Origin: Labia minor
Taxonomy: Eukaryota; Arthropoda; Insecta; Dermaptera; Spongiphoridae
DNA length: 64,000 nucleotides
Reading direction: 5' to 3'
Assembly: GCA_963082975.1 (NCBI GenBank)
Contig: OY720350.1
Span: forward strand, 1,821,001-1,885,000
Part shown: in pieces, positions 1 through 38,135 of the stretch
How the letters are laid out: every line of letters begins with the position of its first letter
Numbering within the stretch: the first letter of the stretch is position 1
Made by a program: the position numbers and the translations under genes
The notes under the pieces: model-generated
Seen by the model: the letters and a program-made list of their open reading frames with translations, nothing else
The model's database searches: none
Told to the model about the DNA's origin: nothing

Positions 1-210
1 CGTCGATTCAGAACTGTTGATGAGACTTAAATTAAATTAAATCAAATTTAATTAATTAATGACATTAATTTGAACACCGTTATGAGAAATGTATTAGTGT
101 TGATGGAGATTATGTTGAAAAATAAAGCAAAAATAAATAAATAAATAAATAAATTTAAAAACATCGTTTTTCTTGGTCAGGCCGGAAACTTTTCACCCCA
201 CCCTCGTATA
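1..210 (+). mobile_element. 3' end of a mariner-derived element (truncated by window edge)
   Basis: The first 210 bases match the right half of the element at 32653-33113: the same CGTCGATTCAG start, an AT-rich middle, and the same terminal inverted repeat ending TTCACCCC(A/T)CCCTCGTA. The left end lies outside the window. Coding content is limited to the last few codons of a broken transposase. The orientation follows the 32.7-kb copy. Confidence 0.75.
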
Positions 211-764
211 TTTGTTTTATTAGTATTCTTATTAAATTATTATTTAGATGAAAATATAAATAATAATAAAATAAAAATTAAAAAACTTTTTATTTTACAA
301 TGAAACTTATAAAATTCATCATCATCATCTACATCTAAGGATTAGACTTCGTTCCAGTGCCTATCTTTTGCTCATATGTTATTTTTTTTCCGAAAGGGGG
401 GTTTGTTCATATTATCAGATTTAAGAGGCAGACGGTCCTTTGGATTTCGGATAAGATGATTATATTAATATTTATATTCCTTTAATTTATTAAACCGAGG
501 AAATATATTTAATTCTCCTCTCTTATCTTGTTGATGGAGATTTTGTTTAACTTTTTTTTTATTTTCAACATACTTTTTTAAAATATTTTACTATTTCAAT
601 ACTTAAACATTTCTTTTGAAATATACTTAGAAAAATGATAACCACATAATATTATATTCAAGACTCACTGTCATATAAAATTGTTGGCACGACCATGGTT
701 TATTTTTCATATTTTGTCTGTGTATAATAATTTATTTATTTTCATAAAATATTATTATTTTAAT

Positions 765-1260
765 AAAAACTAGTCTCGCATCCTAGATATTTGAAATTGG
801 AACGAATTGGGCTTTTCCCAAGGAAAGTCATAAGCCATCATTTTAGTGTTTATTGAAATATGCATTCTATAGCTCTTGACTATTTCGTTTAGGTTGTAGA
901 TTATCTTTGGTCTTTTGTTTAATAACTTTATCGTCAGTATATAAAATAGAATTTTAAATTGTATTTTTATCTAAATTTATTCTAATTTTCCATTTTTCAG
1001 TTCGATAATGTAGATGTTAAAAAACTTCCGAGACAACGAGCAACCCTGTCAGACACCTTGATTGACTAAAATTTCCCCAGATTTCCTATTGCCGTAATCT
1101 ATTAATATTTTTGTTTTATGGTAGAGCCCTTGCAGAGAGACAAACAAGTGTGTGTTTTGGATATTCTCTAGTTTCCATAATTCGAAAAATAGAAGAGTTC
1201 TTGTGATATTATCAAACGTTTTGTTTAAAATCCACGAAGGCAATCTACGATCGAATCTGT
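765..1260 (-). mobile_element. Non-LTR retrotransposon reverse-transcriptase relic
   Basis: Read on the minus strand, about 1240-1020 gives a reverse-transcriptase stretch resembling 'LQGLYHKTKILIDYGN', then 'NQGV' and, past a stop, 'QGCSLS', the conserved NQGVRQGCSLSP block of the RT palm. Lower coordinates carry a YTDD-like degenerate active-site box near 930 and a 'FKYLG'-like block near 800. Stops and frameshifts break it and no ends are visible. It is a dead 5'- and 3'-truncated LINE fragment, not a host gene. Confidence 0.65.
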
Positions 1261-1515
1261 TTCATTATTAAAAATTCTCGCTCCTTCTCAATTATTTGAG
1301 AATAAAACCGTGTCACACACACAATGCAAGATCTCCCCATTCCATTCTTCGGGAGTTTTATGACTTTTCCATAACATATTAAAAAAAAAAAAAAATGCAA
1401 ACGTCTAAAATGCAGAACTAGACCACCATAATTTAATACCCCCATTTTAATTCCATTAATTTTTCAGTTTTGAAATTTTTAATTACTTCCTGAAATTTAG
1501 TAGCATCGATATCGT

Positions 1516-1609
1516 CAGTGCCCGCTCTAGCATTTACGACGTTTCGGCAATAGAATAAATTGCCGCCCTGGACAAATGCCCGGTTTGCCGCCCTCTAGAG
1601 CGGGCGCTG
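1516..1609. mobile_element. Tiny hAT-like MITE (94 bp)
   Basis: Ends are CAGTGCCCGCTCTAG and its near-perfect reverse complement CTAGAGCGGGCGCTG. The 7-bp sequence ATATCGT sits immediately on both sides (1509-1515 and 1610-1616), as expected for a target-site duplication, although hAT elements normally make 8 bp. The CAGTG start is characteristic of hAT termini. The core has no coding capacity and is much richer in GC than its surroundings. Confidence 0.7.
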
Positions 1610-1619
1610 ATATCGTTGA

Positions 1620-2230
1620 GGTCCATAGATGATGGCCTGTCATTTATCTATATATATAAAGGAGAGTGTTTGTATGTATGTATGTATGTAATTTGTTTAC
1701 TTTTTTGCTGTCATAGAAACAAACAAAAAAGAAATTCCCAATCAAAGAATTATTATAATATTTAACTTTTTATTTTAAATTCTAATATTCAAATATCATT
1801 TCAATTAAATAATTTATTCTAAAAAAGTTCTCATTTTAATTAATATAATAAAATATTTAAATCATATTTAACTTAAATTATTTTGTATTTATTCTTTCTA
1901 TATTTGAATACTTCTTTTATTTTAAGGGAGGGAATTAACTATGATCTAAAAAAAATAATAAATGAACTTAATAATAAAAAATCAAATAAATCCATTAATT
2001 TAAATTAATACTATTAATGAATGTATATATTGTTAATTTATCTTTAGTTTTAATCAATACTTTTATACCGTTAATTTTTATAAATTGTCTCAAGTCTCTA
2101 ACTTTGCATTTTCTCAAATTTTATTATAATTAAAAATATTCAATAAAAATCAAGCAATGAAATTAAAATATCAAAATGAAATGATCAAGAAATATTATAC
2201 TCTATTATAACATATACAATACTTATAAAC
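1620..2230. other. AT-rich spacer, nothing recognised
   Basis: Very AT-rich DNA with a short TATG run near 1673-1690. No open frame, exon signature, RNA gene or terminal repeats were seen. Confidence 0.6.
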
Positions 2231-2234
2231 TATA

Positions 2235-3166
2235 GGCGGAGGAAATATTAGACGATATCATTGCGGGTTCAGGCCAAATCGATCAACATTAATTAAGATA
2301 TTTTCATTATGACAGATATTAAAAAAACCGCGAATTCAATCATTCTGTTCACTAATTATTTGTAGACTTTAGTAAAACCTACGCATGACTCAATAGATCC
2401 GGATAAACTTTTTCAAATTTTGATCTTAAAATTTATCTTGAAGGTAGTAAAGAAAGAGTAAGATGTGGAAATCAATTGTAAAATATTAGGTTACCCAGAC
2501 GACTTAAATATAATAGGAGAATCGGCAATTGCAATTACAGATAGCGGGGAAAAATTAATCGAGGTAGGAAAAGAGATGAGGTTTGAAATTAATAATGATA
2601 AATAAATATATTTAGAAACAAACAGGAGCAGTATTAACAAACAAAATGTAGAATTTGAATATGTAGAAAAATTGAATGTAATCACGAAGGATAATAATAT
2701 TTGAGAAGAATTTAAATCGAAGTTTCAATAGGGAAACGCCTGTTATCATGCAGTAAAGAGGCTTATCTCATCAAAATTATTATAAAAGGGAATGAAAATT
2801 AAAATATATAAAACAATTATTTTGTCTGTTGTATTATATGAGTGTGAGACATGGTCTATGATCTTAGGAGATGAGAGTGGATTCAGAGTATTTGAGAATA
2901 GGATTCTCCCCAGCATTTATGGGCCAAAGAAAGATGAGGGAATGACGTACGAGAGATGGAACAGAGGTTCAGGATAAGGACACTTGGAGAAATGTGGTTG
3001 TAGCTGCCAAGAACTTTCGAGTACCGTTGAGCCACGCATGGTTTATGACCCTGGGAGATGAGAGTAGATTCAGATTATTCTTTCCAGCATTTATTGGCCA
3101 AAGAAAGATGAGGTCACCGGGGACACTTGGAGAAATGTGGTTGTAGCTGCCAAGAACTTTCGAGTA
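2235..3166 (+). mobile_element. LINE-A relic, coding part (plus strand)
   Basis: Degenerate non-LTR reverse transcriptase. About 2262-2400 resembles 'YRCGFRPNRST' followed by a broken FVDFSKAYDSID-type block. About 2490-2520 reads 'GYPDDLNIIG', a YADD box with substitutions. 2792-2977 is open and reads like the post-RT region ('KIYKTIILSVVLYECETW', then 'RVFENRILPSIYGPKKDE'). The C-terminal 'WRNVVVAAKNF' tail occurs twice (2979-3023 and 3122-3166), so the 3' end carries a local duplication of about 143 bp. Multiple stops and frameshifts make it inactive. The same protein tail recurs near 12.8, 53.6 and 63.7 kb. Confidence 0.8.
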
Positions 3167-3402
3167 GATAGATATAACATATTCAATAATAATATATATA
3201 ATTAATTTACTAAATAAATTAAAATATATTTTAAATAATCACACAATAAAAAATGAATGTTTTATGTTATACATTGTTTGAAACAAAATGGATGAAAACC
3301 TTTTACTACTTTCAACCAAATACTATGTACCACTCGGGGGTACAGGGGGCGGAGCCCCCGTCTAGATGTGAAGAGCGACGAAGGAGCTCTGAGCAGCTAG
3401 TA
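3167..3402 (+). repeat. LINE-A 3' untranslated end with two hairpins
   Basis: An AT-rich leader of about 165 bp is followed by a GC-rich tail at 3331-3402. The tail contains the inverted repeat GGGGGC-GGA-GCCCCC and a degraded copy of AGAGCGCC-GAA-GGCGCTCT. The same leader and tail occur at 31097-31347, and the tail alone at 12659-12727. The position directly after the LINE-A coding tail suggests this is the 3' UTR. Confidence 0.7.
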
Positions 3403-3902
3403 TTTATATATTTATTAATTTTATATTCCAGGACACTGTCATCAAACCGCATGTCTTTATAGTATAGTATAAAACCCACTCTGCATCTTCAATTCAATTC
3501 AACAAAATTCAAAAATTTAAAAAAAATAAGTTCTTCATTTTATTATTTTGTTCAACAATTTAGAAGATAAAAAAATGCATGCATTTTAAAATTTTCATTC
3601 ACTTTTACATTCTAAATTTGAAAGCCCTCTCTTCTATATTGAATGTTATTATATTAAATGTTAATTTATTTAATCTAATAGAATGATATAAAGAAAGAAG
3701 CATTTCATAAGTATAGTTTGTACTATTTATTGCCAATTGATAATAACAAATAAAGTATTTTGCGAAAAGCTGCAGTACGAATTATAAATATATATATATA
3801 TATATATATATTCAAAAATTTAATAGAGAGAGAATAGTTTAATAAACATATAAATTAGAAACTACAATATATAATATAAAAGTAGGGTTATGAATGATAG
3901 TT

Positions 3903-3936
<34 letters not shown>

Positions 3937-4435
3937 ATCAATTCAAATACTCTCTTAATTTTATTCAACGAGATTAACTTATTATCTTGTTTAAATTTCA
4001 AAAAAATATAGTTAATTTATTCAAAAAGATCGAAGTTTTGCAATTTATAGGTATATTTTAATATATTAAGGTTAAAGTTAATTTTGAAAACAGAGTGAAA
4101 GTTGAAGAGAAGCAAGCTATCGAATTCAAATTTTAGACAACTCAAGGTATAAAAAAAATAGATGACGAGATTAATTCATTACAAAATCAAATTTGCTACC
4201 ATATATATATATATATATATATATATGTATTACTAGACTAAAAAAACATACAAAAACAAATATATTTAATTATAGAATAAAAAATAAAATTGTATTTAAC
4301 GAATTGTAATTAAAATGAAATTATTTACATATAAAATAAAAAAAACTTAAGAGTTTAGTTTGTTTTTTAGTTTTTCATACTTTAGTGTAGAAGAGAGAGA
4401 GAGAGAGAAAAAAAGAAAAAGAAATTAAAGATAAA
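3403..4435. other. AT-rich spacer with simple repeats
   Basis: Contains (TA)n at 3788-3812 and 4201-4226, a poly(A) run at about 3907-3934 and a short GA run near 4393-4409. No gene or mobile-element ends were recognised. Confidence 0.6.
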
Positions 4436-4439
4436 AACA

Positions 4440-4612
4440 AATAAAATTGAAAAGAGAATTGGCAGACTGGTTAATGGGCGGACACGCGTGCTCAAGAAAG
4501 ATCAATCAGGTGGAGAGACCGAGGTAGAGACGGGATCCGCGGATGACGCTGAACACGGGGATGACATCGGCACACTTACCCTCGCCTGCAAACCAAACAA
4601 GCCCGGCAATCA
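4440..4612. other. GC-rich island with open frames on both strands, unassigned
   Basis: About 170 bp that is far richer in G+C than the kilobase on either side. Plus strand: one frame is open from before 4440 through about 4650 and has an acidic stretch resembling 'GGETEVETGSADDAEHGDD'. Minus strand: TTTGCAG at about 4595 looks like a 3' splice site, and a good donor sequence (GTAAGT) follows within a few bases. An alternative minus frame is Ser/Pro-rich and ends in TGA near 4505. It could be an exon of an unseen gene, a distal dynamin exon, or a transposon fragment; I cannot decide. Confidence 0.3.
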
Positions 4613-4815
4613 ACTATTTTCCTATCATGATTATAGGTATAATGTTTAATTATTATTATGATTATTACTATTATTAATTCATTAAAAAAGAAAGAAGAAA
4701 AGGATAGAGAAGAAAGAACCTCCTGCAACTGAAAGAAAGAGACAGAGAAACAAAAACACTTTGTAAGTTTGTAGATTAAAAAAAAAATGTTAATGAACAA
4801 TTTCTGAAAGAAAAT

Positions 4816-5921
4816 ACTAGGTCTACCAGTATGAAGTGAGAGTTTTTTTTTTGTTAATATGAAACACTAATTTTGAATGGGAAAATAAAAAAATTGTATT
4901 CAAAGTATTGATCATTGCTTTCTATACATTTTGACCACCATCAATGAAAATAAATGGTAATCGGATGCGGCCAAGTCTGGAGAATACGGCGGGTGGGGTA
5001 GCAACTTCTAGCCAAATGCTTTGATTATATCCTGTAAAGGTTTTGCTTTGTGTGCATGTGCATTCTCGTGTAATGAAATTACTTTGCCGTGTCTTCTGGC
5101 CCATAGTGGTCGTTTTTCGGTCAATACATTGTTCAAATTGACCATTTGTTGTTTGTAGCGATTAGTATTAACAGTTTCGCCAGGTTTTAGAAGCTCATGA
5201 TACACCACCTTTCTCGTCCCATCAATACAGAGCATTGTCTTCTTCAAGAATCGATCTGGTTTTGCAGTCGATGTTGATGGTTGTCTCGGATTATTCCATA
5301 ATTTTGTACGTTTAGAATTCTTAAAACAAATTCATGCAAAACTGATTTTCTTAGGTGTTTTTGAAGCAAAATTTCACAAATGTTTTTTCGTTTTTTCATC
5401 TGTCTTTCGTTTAATTCATATGGCACCCATTTTCCACACTTTTGGATCTTTCCCATAGCTTTTATTAAATGGTCAGAAATTATTTGTTGTCCAAAATTTA
5501 ACATAGCTGTCATTTACTTTTGTGTCAAAGTATCATCTCTTCATCCCATATTTCTTGCAATTCAGCATCTTTTAACTTTTTTGGTGGATTTTCACGTTCT
5601 TCTATTCCCTTATCAAAATTATTATTTCTGAACCGTTGAAACCATCTTTTTGCTTCTTGTTGCTTCTGATAGAGCATGCCTCGACAAGCATTCCATTTTG
5701 CAGCACTTTTCTTCAAATGAAAACAAAAAAATGAATGCTTTCCGCTTATCATCACTTTCTTATACAAAATTTGTTGTAAACAAACACGATTTTGTGTTCA
5801 ATAAGTTTAGCAGATGTCATACCAACCAAACAAAAAAAAAATTGAGAATAGTTCACAACAAATGTTTCCTATCGACATATTTATATCCTAACGTTCTTTT
5901 CATACCGGTAGACCTGGTAAT
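4816..5921 (-). mobile_element. Near full-length mariner element, inactivated
   Basis: A transposase on the minus strand is spread over three frames: N-terminal part 5767-5525, middle 5513-5244, C-terminal part 5247-4922. Recognisable pieces are a helix-turn-helix region with 'RWFQRFRNNNFD', the stretch 'HELLKPGETVNTNRYKQQM', and 'LHENAHAHKAKPLQDII', which corresponds to the HDNA(R/P)PH block with the second catalytic Asp replaced. The Pro-rich SPDLAPSDYH motif is degraded. Terminal inverted repeats are visible as GGTCTACCAGTATGAA near 4820 and its imperfect complement near 5902-5917. The 1.1-kb length fits a mariner. Frameshifts and the missing catalytic residue mean it is dead. Confidence 0.85.
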
Positions 5922-5949
5922 AAAGATAATTATTATTTAATTTTATTTA

Positions 5950-7070
5950 TAATTATATGTTTTATATGAAGGTGGAAGAGTAAGGATTGTTAATTCATCC
6001 TCGATACATCAGCATTTTTTTTTACTTTTAATCATTAGTATTTAGTATCAGGTATAATGAAACCTATTTATAGAATATATTTGAGAAAAAAATTTAAAAA
6101 TAAATAAAAAAGAAGAAAAAAACTTATATTAAAAAAATCAAAATTAAATTAACCCAATTTTCATTTTATTATATCTTTTGATTACTCAAATGATTTAACA
6201 TCAATTAATAAAATATGGATTTAGGAATAAAAATGTTCTAATACGAAATAAAATCATTTCCGAGTCTCATGAAAAAATGGATATATATAAATTTATTAAT
6301 AAATGTAAATGATAATCAAAATATTCATAATGTTTTAATTATGAATTTGTCAATTTCGTCGAATGATGATGATAGACGATTAATTTTGTAAATAGATTAA
6401 GTGAGTTATGTCGTCCCTCCCCCAACGTTCCATTTGATTTCCTCTACAGCTCTACACAATGTCTAAATAATTGATTTGACCTCTCCTAAATACCAAATGT
6501 CATAGACTCGTATACAATTTAACGGAAGAGAATGTTTATCAATTTTAACTAAATTAGAAAAACTTTTTTAAATTTGTATTCCTCGTATTTTATCTTGTTT
6601 TGAAATTTTTATTATTTATCGAATGAGTTGTTGAAAAAAGGAGGAGGATGACTTGAATCAAAATCGTTAACAAAGGGCGGGGCAATTTCCCCATTACTCT
6701 CTCAGAATAGGTTGCCTATCGATTGACTAGCTAAGGGGCAGTAGCATCTCCCTCGCCTTAATACAACCTTTGCTAAATTAGTGAAAGAAAAAATGAAGAT
6801 GACACAAAAAAATGAAATGAAATCAATTAATATATTACATATTAGGAAAACCCATTATTCATGTAATATGATTACTGTATAAAGATTAATCACCTCTTTG
6901 TTCCAACCCAACCCAACAGGAGAAAAAAAGAATTAAATTTTAAATATACAATTGAATAAAAATATCAGAACAGATATAGTATTGAAATAGGGGGAGAAAA
7001 CCTTCTTGATATGGTTTATTACAGGTTTATTAATAAAAATAAAACCCGTCTCATGCGGACGCAAAATAAT
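5950..7070. other. Spacer, nothing recognised
   Basis: AT-rich DNA with a short stretch of more balanced composition at about 6660-6780 (including GGGGCAATTTCCCC). No coding frame or terminal repeats were found. Confidence 0.55.
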
Positions 7071-7508
7071 CTTTTTACTATCTCGCCAGATTATTATTCA
7101 AAATAAGATTCGTAGTTTTCTAGCAACTTTTGAGAAATGTAGCTCAACCGGAAGAGGGTCATTACCTACAACGTTTTGATATTTTTTCCTCTAAAGTGAC
7201 CGTAAAAATAAAGATATAGGTTTGATAATTTTTCACATGATTAAAAATTGTATAAAACTGCTATATATAGAATTTCAGCTTGAATGAATCGCTGAATGTA
7301 ACAGAATTAATTTTTTAACACTGCAAATCACGCGCCAACACGTGACGTGGTGCCATCAACAAAGAGCCAAACACGCGCTGGTTTAATAAATATTATTTAT
7401 TAATTTTAATTTATAATTTATAATTAATTAAATTTAATTTAAATATACCTAATATATATTATTTAATCCAATTCAAATTTGCGAGATAGTCGAGTAGAGA
7501 CACTCCAG
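7071..7508 (+). repeat. ACTATCTCGC repeat family, copy 1
   Basis: A dispersed repeat bounded by ACTATCTCGCC on the left and GCGAGATAGTCGAGTAGAGACACTCCAG on the right. The ends form a 10-bp inverted repeat, ACTATCTCGC/GCGAGATAGT. Internal landmarks shared with copies at 8411-9000 and 24817-25328 include CCTCTAAAGTG(A/C)CCGTAAAAATAAAGATATA and ATACTGC-type AT-rich blocks. Compared with copy 3 this copy lacks about 80 bp after the left end. There is no coding potential. It behaves like a non-autonomous DNA element. Confidence 0.7.
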
Positions 7509-8349
7509 CTATAATTTCTTTCAAATATCTTCACTTTGAAAATCAGTTAAACCAAATAATTGTAAACTAAATAAATTATAACACACTGCCGGCCAGAAAA
7601 AGCAACAGACAGATTTCTTTAAAAATAATAATAAAATAAAATTTAAAATTAAAATATAATTTTAATGCAATGAAATTGAATAAACTTTTATTTATGATAT
7701 ATTATTATTATGATACTTTATAACATTTCTTAATTAGTGTTACATTAATTTTATTTAAAAATTACAATTAAAATAAAGTAAAAACGAATAATTTCATATT
7801 TAATGATTTTTCATGAAATCTGATATCTATATTCTAATATTTTTTGAATTTTTATCGACGAGTAACAGTTAACAACAAAAGAACATGTTATTTATTTATA
7901 TTTAGAAGCATATCTGAGGCAATATCTGAAAGAATAACTTGCGTTGTCTTTTAAATTTTGCATACTGGAACATAGAATAACATGAAAGTAAATTTTTAAT
8001 TATTGTTAATCTTTTGAGATCTTGGAAATCCCCGATTGGGTCTCAAATTCGCGATATCTTCATTTTCATTTTATTTTAATTTAGCTAAATTAAGTTTTGA
8101 ACTTTGGAAATTCATCGTGGCTTCCAAATTACACTTGTTGGGTTAAAACATTCGATTAAGGTTAATTTTTAATAACGTTCTAATATGAAAAAATTTAAAC
8201 GACAACCTTCGTAAGCGTGAGATAATCTAAGAAAATAAATTAACGATGAATGAATCAATAGAATACTACAAACATTAATATTTTATGAATATAATTAATA
8301 TAATCATATTTATTTATATAATTTTATACTAGTAAATAAGAAGAATTTG
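7509..8349. other. AT-rich spacer, nothing recognised
   Basis: No conserved frames, RNA genes or element ends seen. Confidence 0.55.
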
Positions 8350-8410
8350 TGGTAATTATTCAAACTGGTCATCCTGTCATGGATTTGGTTAAAACTTTAC
8401 CAGTGGGTTC

Positions 8411-8501
8411 CTTTTTACTATCTCGCCAGAGATAGTATTGCGATCACGAAAATTTTCGATGTCTTTTTGGTCCCTGAGTCATTTTCACTAAGGTTGAGAA
8501 A

Positions 8502-8541
<40 letters not shown>

Positions 8542-9000
8542 TGTGGACAAAATTACGCAAAAACGATTTCAGCTAGAATCATGAAATTTGGTATAAGGGG
8601 GCATTATTCAAAATTCGTAGTTTTCTATCAACTTTTGAGTAATGTACCTCAACCGGAAGAGAGTCATTACCTACAACGTTTTGATTTTTTTCCTCTAAAG
8701 TGCCCGTAAAAATAAAGATATATGTTTGCTAGTTTTTCACATGATTAACCAGCTACAGAAACAATTTCAAATAATTTTAATATATCTATTAATGTAATAG
8801 AAATTGTATAAAACTGCTATATATAGATTTTCAGCTTGATTGAATCGCTGAAAGTACACCGGAATTAATTTTTTAACACGTTGTTATTTATTAATTTTAA
8901 TTTATAATTTAATTAATTCAATTTAATTTAAATATAAGTAATAATATATGTTAATTAATCCGATTCAAATTTGCGAGATAGTCGAATGGAGACACTCCAG
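8411..9000 (+). repeat. ACTATCTCGC repeat family, copy 2 (nested)
   Basis: Same ends as copies 1 and 3. It differs by a (TC)n(TG)n microsatellite at 8502-8545 and by an extra ~55-bp segment at about 8753-8808. That segment (CAGCTACAGAAACAATTTCAAATAATTTT...) matches part of the large inverted repeat at 14448-14497. It sits inside the left arm of the surrounding foldback element. Confidence 0.7.
8502..8545. repeat. (TC)n(TG)n microsatellite
   Basis: About 11 TC units followed directly by about 11 TG units. Confidence 0.95.
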
Positions 9001-9403
9001 TTTTTAATTCCAAATAAACTTTTCTTATGCAATTTTTGCGGATCGCTTATTGTTTACGAGATAAAAAGGAATAAAATTTGCCTAATTCCGGTATTTCTAA
9101 TTTTCGGTTTTTTTGGTTCGGTTTGGATATAGGGAAATTATTTAATTAATTTTTTAATTTTTCTATATCCGAACTGAACCCCCCCCCCTCCCCGAAAATT
9201 AGTGAAACCCTCTGATGGTCAATTTAATAAAACATGGTAGCTAAATAGAATATCCATATGCAAAATTTTAATAATTTTTATCTCTTAAACTAGAAGCGAC
9301 TGCCAAATACTGCTTAAGAAAAGTTTGTTTTAAATCAAAAAAGGAATCCACTGGTAAAGTTTTATCCAAATCCATGACAGGATGATCAGTTTGAATAATT
9401 ACC

Positions 9404-9516
9404 GAATTTGTTTTAAATTAATTATTATTTGTCAAGTCGATCCATTTTTACTTAATTATATTTTCTGTAGTCTATTTGTAATGAGAATGTTAATTGGTAG
9501 TTCTGTTCTGCTTGAT

Positions 9517-9551
<35 letters not shown>

Positions 9552-10086
9552 TATTAGTTTCTATTTCATTTTTTGTCTCTGATTTGTATCCTATCACCCG
9601 GTCGTCTCTTGAGTTAAATTTAATTTTAAAATGAGCTAACGATAGATAATGTGTGGGTTGAAATAGGAGAATATCAATATATGCTATGAGCTATGATTCA
9701 TCTGCAGTGGAGAAGAATTAGGCGGATACATCCATAGCATGAAGTGGATGGGAAAAAATAACATATGACCTTGTATCTAAAAAAATAGAGTATATCTACA
9801 TACACGAAAATGATGTAAAAAAATTATTTTCTTTCTTTTATTAATAATAAACAACATCTTTTATTATAAAACACATTCTAAAGAAAAAAAAACAACTATG
9901 AAAAATGAAAGAATGAAAAATTCAAATTTTAAAGAGTGGATTAATAATTAATTTAAAAAAAATATAAAAACAAGCTACAACTAGCAACAAGGTTCAGTCT
10001 GGTTTTTAAATAAAAAAAATAAAGTTTACCTTTCTAATCATTTTATTTAATTTTTAATTACTTAGAGGTATAGAATGCAATAATAT
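9404..10086. other. Spacer with (ATT)n, nothing recognised
   Basis: Contains an (ATT)n run at 9520-9550. No gene or transposon ends recognised. Confidence 0.55.
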
Positions 10087-10089
10087 ATA

Positions 10090-10547
10090 CTACATGGACT
10101 GAAAAGTTCCGGGATTTTTCAATAGGTGACGCCACTAGAAAATGAACATGACTCATTTCGAGAGGTTCATCTGTCACTAGTTTATGTATGAAAGTATGAA
10201 GTATCATGACATTTCGTCCATTCGTTTACAAGCTACAGTCGTTTGAGTGACATTGTTTTTTAATGGGAAAAACTTGTGAACAATCATTGCAGAGCTTGCA
10301 GGAATGTTATGCGACATCTGCTCCTTCGAGAACAATGTTTATTTCGATATTCCTGTTTTTCCATTTTTCTTATAAAGGCGAAAGTAGCGTCACTCAAACG
10401 ACTGTAGCTTGTAAACGAATGGACGAAATGTCATGATACGATACTTCATACATAAACTAGTGACAGATGAGCCTCTCGAAATGAGTCATGTCCATTTTCT
10501 AGTGGCGTCACCTATTGAAAAATCCCGGGACTTTTCAGCCCATGTAG
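10090..10547 (+). mobile_element. Mariner-derived MITE with ~170-bp inverted repeats
   Basis: The left arm (10090-10255) and right arm (10384-10547) are near-perfect reverse complements. They begin CTACATGG(A/G)CTGAAAAGT(T/C)CCGGGA and are flanked by TA on both sides, the mariner/Tc1 target. The ~120-bp centre reads on the plus strand like a mariner N-terminal fragment ('LQECYATSAPSRTMF'). The element is an internally deleted mariner whose inverted repeats are unusually long. Confidence 0.8.
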
Positions 10548-10869
10548 TAGTTAAGTTTTTTTTTTTTTTTTTTTTTTGTTAATAACAAATTTCTTCCAAA
10601 TCCTCCATAAATCCATTTCATTAAAGAGGATGACCAAATATTTAATATAAAATTCTTAAATATATATAAAAAGTTTAAATTTAAATATTGGTCAGGCAAA
10701 TTTTAACATTACTAAATTTCAATTTCAATTAAAAATCAAACCTGAAGAAATATAGTTTATTTTTTTTTTTATTCTTTAATTAAATACATATAAGAAAAAT
10801 CATAAGAACAATTTTGTAAAATTAATAATAAATAAAATATATTTAAAATTAGAATTTATAACTGGTTTA

Positions 10870-11110
10870 TTTAAATAACGTAACAATAAATCAGATTCAT
10901 GTAACATCGGATCTTCAAGATTAATTTCTGATGAGTCTATCGTTTTCGTTTCTGTTCTATTACCTAGATTCGAATTTAATAATTTTTCAAAATAGTTCCG
11001 CTATCTATTTTTTTAATATCACTCACTTGTGCTTTTAAAAATTATTATTATCATCTCTAATTAAGTCTATCTGTGACTGATCCCCCTTTTTAATATTTTT
11101 AATTCCCATG
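10870..11110 (-). mobile_element. LINE linker-region relic (weak)
   Basis: On the minus strand about 10995-10875 reads 'RNYFEKLLNSN' followed by an acidic spacer, like the segment between endonuclease and reverse transcriptase of non-LTR elements. No other domain is visible here. It could instead be chance similarity. Confidence 0.4.
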
Positions 11111-11483
11111 TATATAGATCTGTGCTATTCTTATTGCGGCCACTTTCTTCAATTTCTAAAATTTTATTTTTTAAATTTTCTCTTTTTTGTTTTTAATGAT
11201 TTTCATTACTATTGTCCTTCTATTAATATATTCTAACCCACCCTTATCACGTTTCGTACTAATTCATTGTAATTTTACTTTTTTTCCTATTAAATTAATT
11301 ATAAACATTCCTTATCGAACCACTTTTAGTTATTTTTATCACCTAAACTATTTGATGGTGCCGTTTTAAAATTTGTCTTTAGCTTAAATAAGATTGTGAT
11401 TTCTTTTTTCTTATTTAACTAAGAGAAGCAATAGAAATATTTTAATAATAAAATAAAATAGAGTAGGAAGGAATTGTACTGAC

Positions 11484-38135
<26,652 letters not shown>

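Larger units (their letters stand above)
8351..9403. mobile_element. Foldback (hairpin) element interrupted by a nested repeat
   Basis: 8351-8412 (GGTAATTATTCAAACTGGTCATCCTG and onward) is the imperfect reverse complement of 9343-9403. Moving inward, 9009-9048 pairs with 9291-9333, 9060-9090 with 9262-9290, and 9100-9145 with 9152-9207. Removing the nested repeat at 8411-9000 therefore leaves one long imperfect hairpin. No coding sequence is present. Confidence 0.65.

Noticed and set aside
8502..8545. TC/TG repeats and other tandem runs as possible CRISPR or satellite arrays
   Set aside because: These are simple microsatellites; no regularly spaced repeat-spacer array exists in the window.
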